Shown: positions 54,018-63,847, counted from the stretch's first letter. The stretch: 64,000 nucleotides of DNA from Streptomyces lavendulae subsp. lavendulae (GCF_002803845.1 NZ_CP024985.1:3410001-3474000); one strand, 5' to 3'. The notes: generated by a model not told the origin, from the sequence alone. Translations and numbers: made by a program.

Positions 54018-54616
54018 GCGTCCCCCTCGCCGACCCCGCGCACGAGCGGCTCGCCCGGCTCTGGCAGGGGCAACGGCCCCCCGGGCCGTGGCTGCCGTGG
54101 GACCTGAAGGGCGTGTACCAGGACCGCTGGGTGCGCTTCCACAGCCTGCCGGAGTCCAAGCGCTACCCGGAGGACGAGGCCGAGTACGCCGTCGTCCTCG
54201 ACCGGTACAACACGGTCCTCGACGAGCTCTTCGCGGGCGGCGAGGTGTACGTGGTGTCGCTCGACTGGGCCGACCCGGCCGAGCCGACGCAGTGGTCGCA
54301 CCACCGCCGTGCCCTCCATCCGCAGGGCACGGTGTGGACCACCCTGGACGAGACCGACGACCCGGATCCGGAGTACCACAACCGCTGGTACTTCTACGCC
54401 GACCGCCGCCCCTGGCAGCGCGGCTGCGCCGACGCGCTGCTGCGCGCCGTCGCCGACGACGCCCTGTCCGGCGTCTTCTTCACGGACCCGGACCTCACCC
54501 GCATCCACCACCCGTACGACGGCGGCGCCGACGTCATCCTCCCCACCCCCAAGGAACGCGACCACCTGCGCGACCGGCACGCCTCCTGGCTGTCCGAGCA
54601 CCCGCGGGGCCTGTGA
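54014..54616 (+). CDS. DUF3885-like protein
   Basis: A 200-residue soluble protein with Trp- and Tyr-rich motifs: [40 protein letters not shown] and [14 protein letters not shown]. The layout agrees with DUF3885, whose function is unknown. The GTG start lies within the msrA stop, so it is coupled to msrA. Its stop codon is the outer end of a shared hairpin terminator. Confidence 0.82.
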   Translation: MSVPLADPAHERLARLWQGQRPPGPWLPWDLKGVYQDRWVRFHSLPESKRYPEDEAEYAVVLDRYNTVLDELFAGGEVYVVSLDWADPAEPTQWSHHRRALHPQGTVWTTLDETDDPDPEYHNRWYFYADRRPWQRGCADALLRAVADDALSGVFFTDPDLTRIHHPYDGGADVILPTPKERDHLRDRHASWLSEHPRGL

Positions 54617-54640
54617 CCGCCGCCGGTGCGGCGGCGGTCA
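54614..54640. terminator. Shared terminator made from both stop codons
   Basis: A perfect 11-bp stem (54614-54624 with 54630-54640), loop GGTGC. The left end is the TGA of the DUF3885-like gene and the right end (TCA) is the TGA of the convergent sulfatase gene, so 27 bp serve as stop codons and terminator for both. Confidence 0.75.
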
Positions 54641-56812
54641 GCGGACCGTGACGTGGGCGCGGGCCCAGGAGGTGTGGTCGAAGGCGGAGTTGCCGTTCGC
54701 GTCCTCGACCAGGAGGTGGAGGAGGCGGACGCCGCGGACGTCAAGGTCCAGGGCCACCGGGCCGGTGGCCGCGGTCAGCGTGCCGGTCGTGAGGAGGGTG
54801 CGGCCGTCGGCGCGGACCACGGCGCGGGTGGCGCCGGCCGCCGACTGGTTCTTCGAGAAGTCGTCGATGCCGACCAGCGCCGTGAAGCGGTCCGCGCGGC
54901 CGCCCAGGTGGTAGACGACCTCCGACGGGGCGTGCACGCCCAGGCCCTTGGGGTACGTGACGCCGCCGAAGGCGATCGGGGTGCCGTCGCCCGCCTCCTT
55001 GCGGCCGTTGGAGCGGTCCCGTTCGACGGGGCCCCAGCCGTTGGCGGCCGATACCCAGGGCAGGTCGCTGAGGTAGGAGTCGGCCGTGGGCGGGGCCGGG
55101 AGGGGGGTGAAGCGGGTCGCGGCCGTGAAGCGGAACTCCGAGGTGGTCGCGGTGGCGCTCACCGGACCGGCCGCCGTCCCGGGGGCGGTGACCGTCCAGA
55201 CCGTGGTCAGCGTGGCCCCCGGGGCCAGGGAGGCCGCCGTGGCCGGGCCGGCGGGGACCGCCGTCCAGCCCGCCGGGACGGCCGGCTCGACGCGTACGTC
55301 CGTCCAGGCGCGGGCGGTGCCGTTGGCCAGCCGGGTGGTGAGGGTGACCCCGTCCGAGGTCAGCGTCAGGCCCCAGGCGCGGCGCGGGTAGGCGTCCGCC
55401 CAGGAGGACCGCAGCAGGGTGGTCAGGGAGGCGACCACCGAGGGGTTGGCCGCCGCCACGTCGTGCTGCTCCCCGGGGTCCGCCGCGAGGTCGTAGAGCT
55501 CGAACTGCCACTGCGCGTCGGGGACCGAGCGGTCCCGTGCCGGGGCGAACCGTACGCCCTTCCAGCGGTCCTGGCGGACCGCCTCCGCCACCCGCTTCGC
55601 CCGGCCCGCGTCCTGCGCGTTGGCGCGGGCGGTGACTCCCTGCTCGTCCCGGTACCAGTACAGGTGCCCGTGGAGCGGGGCGAGCGCGGGCGTGCCGGCG
55701 AGGACCGGGGCGGCGGAGAGGCCGTCGGTGTCCGAGGGGGCGGGGGCGCCCGCCAGGTCGGCGAGGGTGGGCAGGAGGTCGTAGAGGGGGGTGGGGCGGG
55801 AGCTGGTGGTGCCCGCCGCGATCCGCCCGGGGGCCCAGGCGATCAGCGGGACCCGTACGCCGCCCTCGTAGAGGTTGCGCTTGTAGCCGCGCAGCGGGCC
55901 GTTGGCGTCGAACAGGTCGGGGTCCACCCCGCCCTCCTCGTGCGGGCCGTTGTCCGAGGCCACCAGCACCACCGTGCGCTCCGCGATCCCGTGCGCCCGC
56001 AGCCGGTCCACGACCGCGCCGACCTGCGCGTCGAGGAGGCTGATCTGGGCCGCGTGCGCCTTGTTGGACGCCGACCAGCTCCGGGAGGCGTACGGGCCGA
56101 CGTCGGGGATGTCGCTGGGCGCGTGCGGGAGGTTGGGGGTGAGGAAGAGCAGGAACGGGTCGGGGCCCGCGGCGTGCGCGTCGATGAAGTCCAGGGCGCG
56201 GGCGGCGATGGTCTCGGGGGCGAAGGTGCCCGCCGCCACCGGTTCCTTGGCGGCGTTGTGCCAGAGGTAGGCGGGGTAGTACTCGTGGGCGTGCCCGTGG
56301 TCGATGTACCCGTAGAACTCCTCGAAGCCGCGCGCCCCCGGGTGGCTGGGCTGGTCGGCGGCCTCGGGGCCGAAGCCCCACTTGCCGAACAGGCCCGTGC
56401 GGTAGCCGCGTGCGCGCAGCACTTCCGCGACGGTGGTGTCCCCGTCGCGCAGGGCGCCCTGGCCGCCGCTGTCGGGGTTGGCCCGGACGGCGGCGTGGCC
56501 GGTGTGCAGGCCGGTCAGGAGCGCGGCGCGGGAGGGGGCGCAGACGGCGGCCGCGGCGTAGGCGTCGGTGAAGCGCAGGCCCTCGGCGGCGAGGCGGTCG
56601 ATGCGCGGGGTGGTGATCAGCTTCTGGCCGTACGCGCCGAGGTCTCCGTAGCCCAGGTCGTCGGCCAGGACCACCACGAGGTTCGGGGGCCGCTGCGCGG
56701 CGCCCTCGGCGCCCTCGGCGGCGGCGGCCGGCGCGGCCACCGGGAGCTGGGGCAGGGCCGCGAGGCCGGCGGCGGCCGCGGACCCGGCGAGGAAGTGACG
56801 GCGGCTGGGCAT
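54638..56812 (-). CDS. Tat-exported sulfatase with NPCBM-like C-terminal domain
   Basis: A 724-residue secreted arylsulfatase-type enzyme. The twin-arginine signal SRRHFLAG starts it; cleavage is expected near residue 32. The metal motif LADDLGYGD and the formylglycine site CAPSR (Cys91 is the residue modified) are present, with GKWGFG and the SDNGPHEEGG metal site. A middle beta domain and a C-terminal NPCBM-like carbohydrate-binding domain (about 600-724, PKGLGVHAPSEVVYHLGG) suggest a sugar sulfate or glycan substrate. Length is above the usual 450-550 because of these domains. No maturase is adjacent. Confidence 0.92.
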   Translation of the reverse strand: MPSRRHFLAGSAAAAGLAALPQLPVAAPAAAAEGAEGAAQRPPNLVVVLADDLGYGDLGAYGQKLITTPRIDRLAAEGLRFTDAYAAAAVCAPSRAALLTGLHTGHAAVRANPDSGGQGALRDGDTTVAEVLRARGYRTGLFGKWGFGPEAADQPSHPGARGFEEFYGYIDHGHAHEYYPAYLWHNAAKEPVAAGTFAPETIAARALDFIDAHAAGPDPFLLFLTPNLPHAPSDIPDVGPYASRSWSASNKAHAAQISLLDAQVGAVVDRLRAHGIAERTVVLVASDNGPHEEGGVDPDLFDANGPLRGYKRNLYEGGVRVPLIAWAPGRIAAGTTSSRPTPLYDLLPTLADLAGAPAPSDTDGLSAAPVLAGTPALAPLHGHLYWYRDEQGVTARANAQDAGRAKRVAEAVRQDRWKGVRFAPARDRSVPDAQWQFELYDLAADPGEQHDVAAANPSVVASLTTLLRSSWADAYPRRAWGLTLTSDGVTLTTRLANGTARAWTDVRVEPAVPAGWTAVPAGPATAASLAPGATLTTVWTVTAPGTAAGPVSATATTSEFRFTAATRFTPLPAPPTADSYLSDLPWVSAANGWGPVERDRSNGRKEAGDGTPIAFGGVTYPKGLGVHAPSEVVYHLGGRADRFTALVGIDDFSKNQSAAGATRAVVRADGRTLLTTGTLTAATGPVALDLDVRGVRLLHLLVEDANGNSAFDHTSWARAHVTVR

Positions 56813-56900
56813 CTCGAACTCCAGGGCTGCGGACGGTCGGTGACCAGATCATCGGCAGCGGGGGTCCGTGAGGGCCATGCACGGGGCATGAAGAACGTGT

Positions 56901-56936
56901 GACACCGGCCCCCGCCGTGCGGCGGGGGCCGGTGTC
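56901..56936 (-). terminator. Terminator after the alcohol dehydrogenase gene
   Basis: A perfect 16-bp stem (56901-56916 with 56921-56936) and GTGC loop, 16 nt past the dehydrogenase stop on the minus strand. It isolates the dehydrogenase from the sulfatase gene. Confidence 0.85.
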
Positions 56937-56952
56937 ACCGTGGGACCGTGCG

Positions 56953-57999
56953 TCAGATCGTCGCGGCGTCGATGACGAAGCGGTAGCGGACGTCGCTGGC
57001 CAGCACCCGCTCGTACGCCTCGTTGACCTGCTCGGCGGCGATCACCTCGATCTCCGAGCCCAGCCCGTGCTCGGCGCAGAAGTCCAGCATCTCCTGGGTC
57101 TCGGCGATGCCGCCGATCATCGATCCGGCGAGGGTCTTGCGGCCGCCGATGACGGAGAACAGGTTCAGCGCGACCGGCTCCTCCGGGGCGCCGACGTTCA
57201 CGAACGCGCCGTCGACCTTCAGCAGGCGCAGGTACGCGTCCAGCGGGAGCGGTGCCGAGACGGTGGAGACGATCAGGTCGAAGCTCCCGGCCAGCTTCTC
57301 GAAGGTGGTCTCGTCGCTGGTCGCGTAGTAGTGGGAGGCGCCCAGCCGCAGGCCGTCCTCCTTCTTGCGCAGGCTCTGCGACAGGACGGTGACCTCCGCG
57401 CCGAGCGCGTGGGCGATCTTCACGCCCATGTGGCCGAGGCCGCCGAGGCCGACGACGGCGACCTTCTTGCCGGGGCCCGCCTGCCAGTGGCGCAGCGGGG
57501 AGTACAGGGTGATGCCGGCGCACAGCAGCGGCGCGGCGACGTCGAGGGCGAGGCCGTCGGGGATGCGGACGGTGTAGTTCTCGTCGACGACGATGTGGGT
57601 GGAGTAACCGCCGTACGTGGGCTGGCCGTTCTTGTCGAGGGCGTTGTACGTGCCGGTGATGCCCTTGGCGCAGTACTGCTCCTGGTCGGCCAGGCACTGC
57701 TCGCACTCCCGGCAGCTGTCGACGATGCAGCCGACGCCCACGCGGTCCCCGACCGCGAACCGGGTGACGCCCGGGCCGACTTCGGCGACGACGCCGGCGA
57801 TCTCGTGGCCCGGGACCATCGGGAAGATGCCCTCGCCCCAGCCGTCGCGGGCCTGGTGGATGTCGGAGTGGCAGATGCCGGAGTACTTGATGTCGATGAG
57901 GACGTCGTGCTCGCCCACCGGGCGGCGCGGCACGGTGGTGCGCTCCAGCGGGGCCTTGGGGGCGGGGGCGGCGTAGGCGGCGACCTGGGTGACGGACAT
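56953..57999 (-). CDS. Zinc-dependent NAD(P)-dependent alcohol dehydrogenase
   Basis: A 348-residue medium-chain dehydrogenase. Catalytic zinc ligands are in [10 protein letters not shown] (Cys) and PGHEIAGVV (His-Glu). The structural zinc site is [15 protein letters not shown]. The Rossmann motif [12 protein letters not shown] follows. It is close to the cinnamyl-alcohol dehydrogenase/YahK aldehyde-reductase type. It is divergent from a MmyB-like regulator, a frequent pairing in Streptomyces, so induction by an alcohol or aldehyde is plausible. Confidence 0.92.
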   Translation of the reverse strand: MSVTQVAAYAAPAPKAPLERTTVPRRPVGEHDVLIDIKYSGICHSDIHQARDGWGEGIFPMVPGHEIAGVVAEVGPGVTRFAVGDRVGVGCIVDSCRECEQCLADQEQYCAKGITGTYNALDKNGQPTYGGYSTHIVVDENYTVRIPDGLALDVAAPLLCAGITLYSPLRHWQAGPGKKVAVVGLGGLGHMGVKIAHALGAEVTVLSQSLRKKEDGLRLGASHYYATSDETTFEKLAGSFDLIVSTVSAPLPLDAYLRLLKVDGAFVNVGAPEEPVALNLFSVIGGRKTLAGSMIGGIAETQEMLDFCAEHGLGSEIEVIAAEQVNEAYERVLASDVRYRFVIDAATI

Positions 58000-58134
58000 G
58001 GGGGTGCTCTCTCCTCGGACGAGGACGCCGGTCCGGCCCGGTCGGGGCCGGGCGGTGGCGTCCGTGCTGCGATGGGAACCACGATGCCGTGCCGCGGGCG
58101 GCCCACCCAGCCCCCTGCGGAACCTAGGACTGGC

Positions 58135-58161
58135 GAGCCTACCCCTGGCGGGGTCAGGCTC
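58135..58161. promoter_or_regulatory. Inverted repeat between the dehydrogenase and MmyB-like genes
   Basis: GAGCCTACCCC (58135-58145) and GGGGTCAGGCTC (58150-58161) are inverted with a 4-nt spacer and one extra base. It is 39 nt before the regulator's ATG. Likely operator of the MmyB-like protein (inference from position). CCTAGGACTGG just to the left may belong to the same site. Confidence 0.5.
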
Positions 58162-58200
58162 AGCCCCGCGCCGGGACCTCCCGACGGGGATACTTTCGGT

Positions 58201-59142
58201 ATGGACCACCTTGATCAGCGTGCCGAACTGGGAGAGTTCCTGCGCAGCCGCCGGGCCCGTCTGCGCCCCGACGACGTGGGGCTGCCCGACTACGGGCGCC
58301 ACCGCCGGGTGCCCGGGCTGCGCCGCGAGGAGCTGGCCCAGCTGGCCGGGGTGTCGGTGGCGTACTACACGCGCCTGGAGCAGGGCCACGGCCAGAACGT
58401 GTCCGCCGAGGTGCTGGACGCCATCGCGCGGGCGCTGCGCCTGGACGGCACGGAGTCGGCGCACCTGAACCACCTGGCGAGCCCGCGCATCCGCAACCGG
58501 CGCAGCCGGGCCCGGCGCCCGCAGCAGGTGCGGCCGGGGCTGCGGTCGCTGCTGGAGGCGATGGACGGGGTGCCGGCGTACCTGGTGGGGCGGCGGCAGG
58601 ACGTCATCGGCTGGAACCCGCTCGCCGCGGCCGTCTTCGGGGACTTCGGGGCGATGCCGCCGGCCGAGCGGAACCTGGTGCGGCTGGTGTTCCTGGACCC
58701 GGCCACGGCGGAGCTGTACGCGGAGTGGGAGTGCAGGGCGTGCGAGGTGGTCAGCAACCTGCGCATGTACGCCGGACAGTTCCCGGACGACGAGCAGCTC
58801 TCCGCGCTCGTGGGGGAGCTGTCGGTGAAGAACGAGGAGTTCCGGCGGCTGTGGGCGGCGCACACGGTGGCGGACAACAAGACGCACGGGGTGAAGCGGC
58901 TGCGGCACCCGCTGGTGGGTGAGCTGTCGCTGTCCTTCGAGACGCTGACGCTGCCCGACGACCCGGCGCAGTTCCTGGTCACCTACCACGCCGAGCCGGG
59001 GTCGCCGTCGGCGGACGCGCTGCGGATGCTGTCGTCCTGGACGGCTCCCTCCCCGGCCGCCGCACCGCCGGCATCCCCGTCGCCGCCTTCGTCGGCTTCC
59101 GCTCAGACCTCCGCGTCCGCGTCCGCCGAGCAGCAGGGCTGA
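58201..59142 (+). CDS. XRE-family regulator with MmyB-like ligand-binding domain
   Basis: A 313-residue regulator. Residues 5-85 hold the HTH ([24 protein letters not shown]); the C-terminal part (about 105-275) has the MmyB-like PAS-type domain motifs [23 protein letters not shown] and [10 protein letters not shown]. Such regulators bind a lipid or other hydrophobic ligand and often control a divergent oxidoreductase gene. The low-complexity tail from about 285 on ([19 protein letters not shown]) is disordered. The ATG at 58201 begins [14 protein letters not shown]. Confidence 0.9.
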   Translation: MDHLDQRAELGEFLRSRRARLRPDDVGLPDYGRHRRVPGLRREELAQLAGVSVAYYTRLEQGHGQNVSAEVLDAIARALRLDGTESAHLNHLASPRIRNRRSRARRPQQVRPGLRSLLEAMDGVPAYLVGRRQDVIGWNPLAAAVFGDFGAMPPAERNLVRLVFLDPATAELYAEWECRACEVVSNLRMYAGQFPDDEQLSALVGELSVKNEEFRRLWAAHTVADNKTHGVKRLRHPLVGELSLSFETLTLPDDPAQFLVTYHAEPGSPSADALRMLSSWTAPSPAAAPPASPSPPSSASAQTSASASAEQQG

Positions 59143-59187
59143 CGGGCCGGGCGTCAGAGCGGCGCGGACGTCAGAGCGGCGCCGGCG

Positions 59188-60156
59188 TCACAGCTTGAGC
59201 TGGAAGAGCCCCGCGTCGCGTTCGTGCCGGTAGCCGAGGGCCTCGTTCACGGCGCGCATCGGGGCGTTCTCGTCGGCCACGGTGGTGGCGATGCGGCGCA
59301 GCCCCGGGTGGCGGGCGGCGGCCTCGCCGAGCATCCGCAGCTTCACCGCCCGTCCCAGGCCGTGTCCCCGGTGCGCCGGGACGACGACGGTGTCGTACTG
59401 GAGGGCGCGGGTGCCCTGCGGGTCCGGCAGCACGAGCACGGTGTACGCGGCGACCTCCCCGGCGGGGGTGACGGCCGCGACGACGGTGATCTCCCCGCCC
59501 CGGTCCAGGACCAGCTGCTGCGCGGCGCGCACCCGCTCGGGCGTCCAGGTCAGGAACTGCTCGTCGCTGTCCCCGCTCGGGGCGTCCTCCATCGCCGCGT
59601 GGGCGACGGCGGTGGCCTGGGCCCAGGCGTCGGGGACCAGGCCGGGCCAGGTCAGGAGCTCGTAGCCGGGGGTGTCGGGGACCTCGGGGGCGGCCTGCGG
59701 CACTTCCTGGACGTACCAGCCGATCGGCAGCACGTTCTCGAAGCCGAGGGACTCGGCGAAGGCCTGCCCGGGGCCTCCGGTGTCGGCGATGGTGGCGACG
59801 GAGGTGCGGCCCTGCTCCCGCAGCTCCTCGCGGATGCGCTGCCACAGGGCCGTGCCCACCCCGTGCCGGCGCGCGTCGGGCCGTACGGTCAGCTCCTCCA
59901 GGAACGCGGTGTGCGTGTTGCCGGGCTCGGTGAAGAGCAGCAGGGCCGCGTGCCCGTCGCCGTCCTCGGTGACCCAGTGCCGCAGGCGGCCGCGGGCGGG
60001 TTCCACCCGCAGCCGCCCGGCGGCCTCCACCCGGGCGGGCGGCGGCAGGCCGGGCAGGGCCGCGGCGTCGGCGGCGTGCGCGGCGACCTGGACCGCCCAC
60101 CAGGCGTCCACCTCGTCGTCGGTCGGGGGCACGGACAGCATGTGGATCTTCGTCAT
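59188..60156 (-). CDS. Double GNAT N-acetyltransferase
   Basis: A 322-residue protein with two GNAT domains in tandem: the first has the acetyl-CoA motif RPDARRHGVGTALW (about residues 92-105), the second VPAHRGHGLGRAVKL (about 262-276). Architecture is like that of MshD and related double-GNAT enzymes, but the overall sequence pattern does not by itself identify MshD. The substrate is unknown. It begins 33 nt after the ABC ATPase gene and may be its cotranscript. Confidence 0.88.
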   Translation of the reverse strand: MTKIHMLSVPPTDDEVDAWWAVQVAAHAADAAALPGLPPPARVEAAGRLRVEPARGRLRHWVTEDGDGHAALLLFTEPGNTHTAFLEELTVRPDARRHGVGTALWQRIREELREQGRTSVATIADTGGPGQAFAESLGFENVLPIGWYVQEVPQAAPEVPDTPGYELLTWPGLVPDAWAQATAVAHAAMEDAPSGDSDEQFLTWTPERVRAAQQLVLDRGGEITVVAAVTPAGEVAAYTVLVLPDPQGTRALQYDTVVVPAHRGHGLGRAVKLRMLGEAAARHPGLRRIATTVADENAPMRAVNEALGYRHERDAGLFQLKL

Positions 60157-60189
60157 ACCCGGACCTTAAGCCGTGCCCCACCGGGGGGG

Positions 60190-60867
60190 TCAGGGGTTTT
60201 CGGTGATGGTCACCCGGCCGTGCCGGATGGTCGCCAGGCGGGGCGCCCGGCGGGCGAGCGCGCTGTCGTGGGTGACCATCACGAAGGTCAGGCCGTGTTC
60301 CTTCCAGAGCCCTTCCAGCAGGTCCATGATCTCGTCGCGCATGGATTCGTCGAGGTTGCCGGTGGGCTCGTCGGCGAGCAGCACCTTGGGCTTCTTGACG
60401 AGGGCCCGCGCGATGGCGACGCGCTGCTGCTGGCCGCCGGACATCTCGCCGGGCAGGTGGCCCATGCGTTCGCCCAGCCCCACCGACTCCAGGGCCTCGG
60501 CGGCCCGTGCGCGCCGCTCGCCGGCCTTCGGTCCGAGGGGGACGAGGGCCGTCTCGACGTTCTCCTGGGCGGTGAGCGTCGGGATGAGGTTGAAGGACTG
60601 GAAGACGAAGCCGATGCTCTCGGCGCGGACCCGGGTCAGGCGGGCCTCGGAGACGGTGGCCAGGTCGAGTCCGTCGAGGACGACCTGTCCCGCCGTGGGG
60701 CGGTCGAGCGCGCCGAGCATCTGGAGCAGGGTGGACTTGCCGCCGCCGGTGGGGCCCTGGATGACGAGCCGGCCGCCGTCCTCGATGGTCAGGTCGACGC
60801 CGGCGAGCGCGTCGATGGTTTCCTTGCCGCGCCGGTAGCGCTTGGTGACTCCGGTGAGCTGGTACAT
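60190..60867 (-). CDS. ABC transporter ATP-binding protein (MacB/LolD-like)
   Basis: A 225-residue ATPase. Walker A GPTGGGKST (38-46), Q-loop VFQSFNLIPTLTAQENVE, signature MSGGQQQRVAIARAL, Walker B VLLADEPTGNLD and H-loop VMVTHD are all present. With the permease it forms a MacB-like exporter or a mechanotransmission system. The ATG at 60867 is chosen over an upstream in-frame start because it gives the standard family N-terminus. Confidence 0.94.
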   Translation of the reverse strand: MYQLTGVTKRYRRGKETIDALAGVDLTIEDGGRLVIQGPTGGGKSTLLQMLGALDRPTAGQVVLDGLDLATVSEARLTRVRAESIGFVFQSFNLIPTLTAQENVETALVPLGPKAGERRARAAEALESVGLGERMGHLPGEMSGGQQQRVAIARALVKKPKVLLADEPTGNLDESMRDEIMDLLEGLWKEHGLTFVMVTHDSALARRAPRLATIRHGRVTITENP

Positions 60868-60957
60868 CTGGTTCCCTCGGTTGCTGTGGAGGTACGCGGC
60901 CACGTGCGTGGCCCGTACGGACGGGCGCGGACCCGGCGGGGGGGGCCGCCGTACGGG

Positions 60958-62451
60958 CTACTCGACGCGGCGCAGGGCGTCCGCGGGCCGCAGCCGCGAG
61001 GCGCGCCAGCCGCCGAAGCCGCCCGCGACGAGTCCTCCGGCCACCGCGAGGGCGACGGCCAGGCCGATGGTGGCGAGCGAGACGGGAGCGGTGAGCGCCA
61101 CGTCCACGGCCTTGCCGGCCGTGTGGCGGGCGGCGCCGAACATCCGGCCCCCGCCCCCGGGACCGCCCGCGCCGCGGCCGCCGCCGCCCGCGAGGTGCGC
61201 GGTGAGGCTGGGGCTGATCGCGGTGATCGCGTACGCGGCGGCGAGTCCGACGCCGATCCCGAGGACCCCGCCGATCAGACCGTTGACCAGGGCCTCTCCG
61301 GCGACCTGGCGGGTGACGCGGCCGCTCTTCCAGCCGAGTGCCTTGAGGGTGCCGAACTCCCTGACCCGGCGGGAGACGGCGGAGGAGGTGAGCAGTCCGG
61401 CGACGAGGAAGGCGGCGGCGAGGACGGCGTAGGAGAGCCACGTGCCGACGGTGGAGGCCAGCGAGGAGGCCGTGGAGAGGGAGCCGGAGACGGTGTCGGC
61501 GAGGTCGGCGGAGGTGGTGACGGTGGTGTCGGGGACGTTCTTCTGGATGGCCTGCTTGACGGAGCCGATGGCCTGGGAGTCCTTGGCCTGGACGTAGACC
61601 GTGGTGATCTTGTCGGCGGTCCCGGCGAGGGTCTGGGCCTGCTTGAGCGGGACGTAGACGTTGGCGGTGGCGTCGCCGCTGTCGGCGGTGGCGATGCCGA
61701 TGACCTTGAACGGGGTGTTCTTGATGGTCAGCGTGGAGTCCACGGCGAGCTTGTTCTGGGTGGCGTAGGCGCTGTCCACGACGGCGACGGCGGTGTCGGC
61801 CTCGCCTGTCTGGAATCCGCGACCGGAGGTGATCTTGGAGGTGGTGAGCGGGCCGAGCGCGGGGTGCGCCACGTCCGCGCCGTAGACGGAGAAGGAGTTG
61901 ACGTCGAAGTTGGCGCCGCCGCCCTCGACCGTCCCGCCCTGGCCGCCGCCCGCACCGCCCGCGCCGCCGGCGCCGCCCCGGCCTCCGCCGGTGCCCTTGC
62001 CGCCCTGGGCGCCGCGGAACTCGCCGCGCTTGAACTGGCCGTTGACCTTCATCACCTGGAGGCTGAGGCCGCCCACCGCCTGCGCGACCCCGTCCTGGCC
62101 GGACACCTTGCCGACCGTGGCCGCGTCGAGGGTCTGGAAGCCCTGCGGCATCACGATGTCGTGGCTCTGCTCGGCGTCCGCGTTGGCGTCGCCCTCGCCC
62201 TTGGCGTCGAACTGGAAGCGGGGCCTGGAGGGTTGTCCGTTCTCGCCCGGCGGGGTCTGCGCCTTGGTGACGGTCATGTCCGTGCCGAGGCCGTAGAGCG
62301 ACTGGAGGACCTTGTCCTGGGCGGCGCTCATGCCCGCCGAGACGGAGGTGACCACGATGACGAGGGCGATGCCGAGCGCGAGCCCGGAGGCGACGACGAA
62401 CGCGGCCTTCCGGCGGCGGCGCAACTCGCGCCGGAGGTAGGTGAAGAACAT
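60958..62451 (-). CDS. ABC transporter permease (FtsX/MacB-like)
   Basis: A 497-residue permease of the MacB type: an N-terminal membrane helix (FVVASGLALGIALVIVV, about residues 18-36), a large extracytoplasmic domain (about 40-330), then three helices (about 335-480) with the GTLKALGWKSGRVTRQ coupling motif. The extracytoplasmic domain has a Gly-rich insert (about 150-180) and the last helices are separated by a Gly-rich loop. It heads the pair; the ATPase starts 90 nt after it. Confidence 0.92.
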   Translation of the reverse strand: MFFTYLRRELRRRRKAAFVVASGLALGIALVIVVTSVSAGMSAAQDKVLQSLYGLGTDMTVTKAQTPPGENGQPSRPRFQFDAKGEGDANADAEQSHDIVMPQGFQTLDAATVGKVSGQDGVAQAVGGLSLQVMKVNGQFKRGEFRGAQGGKGTGGGRGGAGGAGGAGGGQGGTVEGGGANFDVNSFSVYGADVAHPALGPLTTSKITSGRGFQTGEADTAVAVVDSAYATQNKLAVDSTLTIKNTPFKVIGIATADSGDATANVYVPLKQAQTLAGTADKITTVYVQAKDSQAIGSVKQAIQKNVPDTTVTTSADLADTVSGSLSTASSLASTVGTWLSYAVLAAAFLVAGLLTSSAVSRRVREFGTLKALGWKSGRVTRQVAGEALVNGLIGGVLGIGVGLAAAYAITAISPSLTAHLAGGGGRGAGGPGGGGRMFGAARHTAGKAVDVALTAPVSLATIGLAVALAVAGGLVAGGFGGWRASRLRPADALRRVE

Positions 62452-62520
62452 GCGGCCGAAAGTAGGCGGGTGCTCTGATGGCCGGATAAGTCCAGGGTAA
62501 GAGTCCGATGAGAAGAAAAG

Positions 62521-62561
62521 ACGGACGGCGGGGAGCCCGTGTGGGGCTCCCCGCCGTCCGT
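62521..62561 (-). terminator. Intrinsic terminator for the L,D-transpeptidase gene
   Basis: A perfect 18-bp stem (62521-62538 with 62544-62561). Read on the minus strand it is followed at once by CTTTTCTTCTC, giving a true U-rich tract, rare in this genome window. Confidence 0.92.
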
Positions 62562-62587
62562 CTCTACGCCTGTGGGGTCGGTCCGGC

Positions 62588-63847
62588 TCAGGCCGAGGGA
62601 CCGGCCTTCCACTCGGCCCAGCTCATGTTCCAGCCGTTGAGGCCGTTGTCGGGCTTGATGGTCTTGTCCGGGGAGTTCGTCACGGTGACCACGTCGCCGA
62701 TGAGCGAGTTGTCGAAGAACCAGGCACCGGCGGTGTCCGGGTCGTTGGCGCCCTTGGTGTCGTTCAGACCGACACAGCCGTGGCTGGTGTTCACGCTGCC
62801 GAAGATCGAGTCCGACCCCCAGTAGTTGCCGTGGATGAAGGTGCCGGAGGTGGACAGCCGCATCGCGTGCGGGACGTCCTTGATGTCGTACTCGCCCTTG
62901 CCCTCACTGTTCTTGAAGCCGACAGTGGAGCCGTCCATCCGGGTCTCCTTGAACTTCTCGGAGATCACCATCTGACCGTTGTAGGTCGGGTTGTCCGGGG
63001 AGCCCGCCGAGATCGGGATGGTCTTGAGGACCTGGCCGTCCCGGGTGACCGTCATCTTCTTGGTCTTGGTGTCGACCGTGGAGACCTGGCTCCGGCCGAT
63101 CTTGAAGGTGACGGTCTTGTTCTGGACGCCCTGGATGCCGGGAGCGCCCTGGACGCCCTCCAGCGCCAGCTTCAGCGTGACGGTGGAGTTCGCCTGCCAG
63201 TACTGCTCCGGACGGAAGTCCAGACGCTGGTTGCCGAACCAGTGGCCGACGACTTCCTGGTTGCTGGTCGAGGACACCGTGATGGCCGCCTGCACGGCCT
63301 TCATGTCCTTGATCGGCTTGTTGAAGGTGATCGACACCGGCATGCCCACGCCGACCGTCTCGCCCTCGTCCGGGATGAACGAGCCGACGAAGCTGTTCTC
63401 CGGGGAGACCGTCGTGAAGGAGGTGTTCTCGTGCGCCTCGCGCCCGGCGTCGTCCTTCGCGGTCGCGGCGAGGGAGTACTTGGTCGAGCGCTTCAGCGCG
63501 CCGTCCGGCTTCCAGCTCTTGCCGTCGGCGGAGATCTTGCCCGCGACGGCCCCGCCCTCCGTGGACTTGAGCTCGACCTTGGTGAGCTTCCCGTCGCTGA
63601 CGGTGACGTTCGTGGCGTCGTTCAGACCGACGTTGGTCGCGCCGTCCTTGGGCGTGATGGCTATTCGGGCCTTGGAGGTGTCCTTGGCCGCCGCAGCGTC
63701 CACGTCCGCCTGCGACTTGCCCGTTTCCGCGCCGCCCTTCGCCTTCTCGTCGCCCGCGTCGTTACAGGCCGAAAGCATCAGTACGCCACCGAGCACGGCG
63801 GACACGGCCACCAGGGACCTTCGCCGCCGCTTGCTGTACGTCCTCAC
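62588..63847 (-). CDS. L,D-transpeptidase lipoprotein with Ig-like domains
   Basis: Cross-links peptidoglycan 3-3 (meso-DAP to meso-DAP) at the cell surface. The 419-residue lipoprotein starts with GTG; lipobox VLMLSAC. Two Ig-like domains (about 55-250) precede the YkuD catalytic domain. Its active-site motif SHGCVGL puts the catalytic Cys at 358, with the partner His in TFIHGNYWG. The length and domain order equal those of mycobacterial LdtMt2-type enzymes. Confidence 0.94.
   Translation of the reverse strand: MRTYSKRRRRSLVAVSAVLGGVLMLSACNDAGDEKAKGGAETGKSQADVDAAAAKDTSKARIAITPKDGATNVGLNDATNVTVSDGKLTKVELKSTEGGAVAGKISADGKSWKPDGALKRSTKYSLAATAKDDAGREAHENTSFTTVSPENSFVGSFIPDEGETVGVGMPVSITFNKPIKDMKAVQAAITVSSTSNQEVVGHWFGNQRLDFRPEQYWQANSTVTLKLALEGVQGAPGIQGVQNKTVTFKIGRSQVSTVDTKTKKMTVTRDGQVLKTIPISAGSPDNPTYNGQMVISEKFKETRMDGSTVGFKNSEGKGEYDIKDVPHAMRLSTSGTFIHGNYWGSDSIFGSVNTSHGCVGLNDTKGANDPDTAGAWFFDNSLIGDVVTVTNSPDKTIKPDNGLNGWNMSWAEWKAGPSA

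Noticed and set aside
59188..60156. mshD (mycothiol synthase)
   Set aside because: Two GNAT domains fit, and the organism makes mycothiol, but other double-GNAT proteins exist in streptomycetes and I see no residue pattern that decides it.
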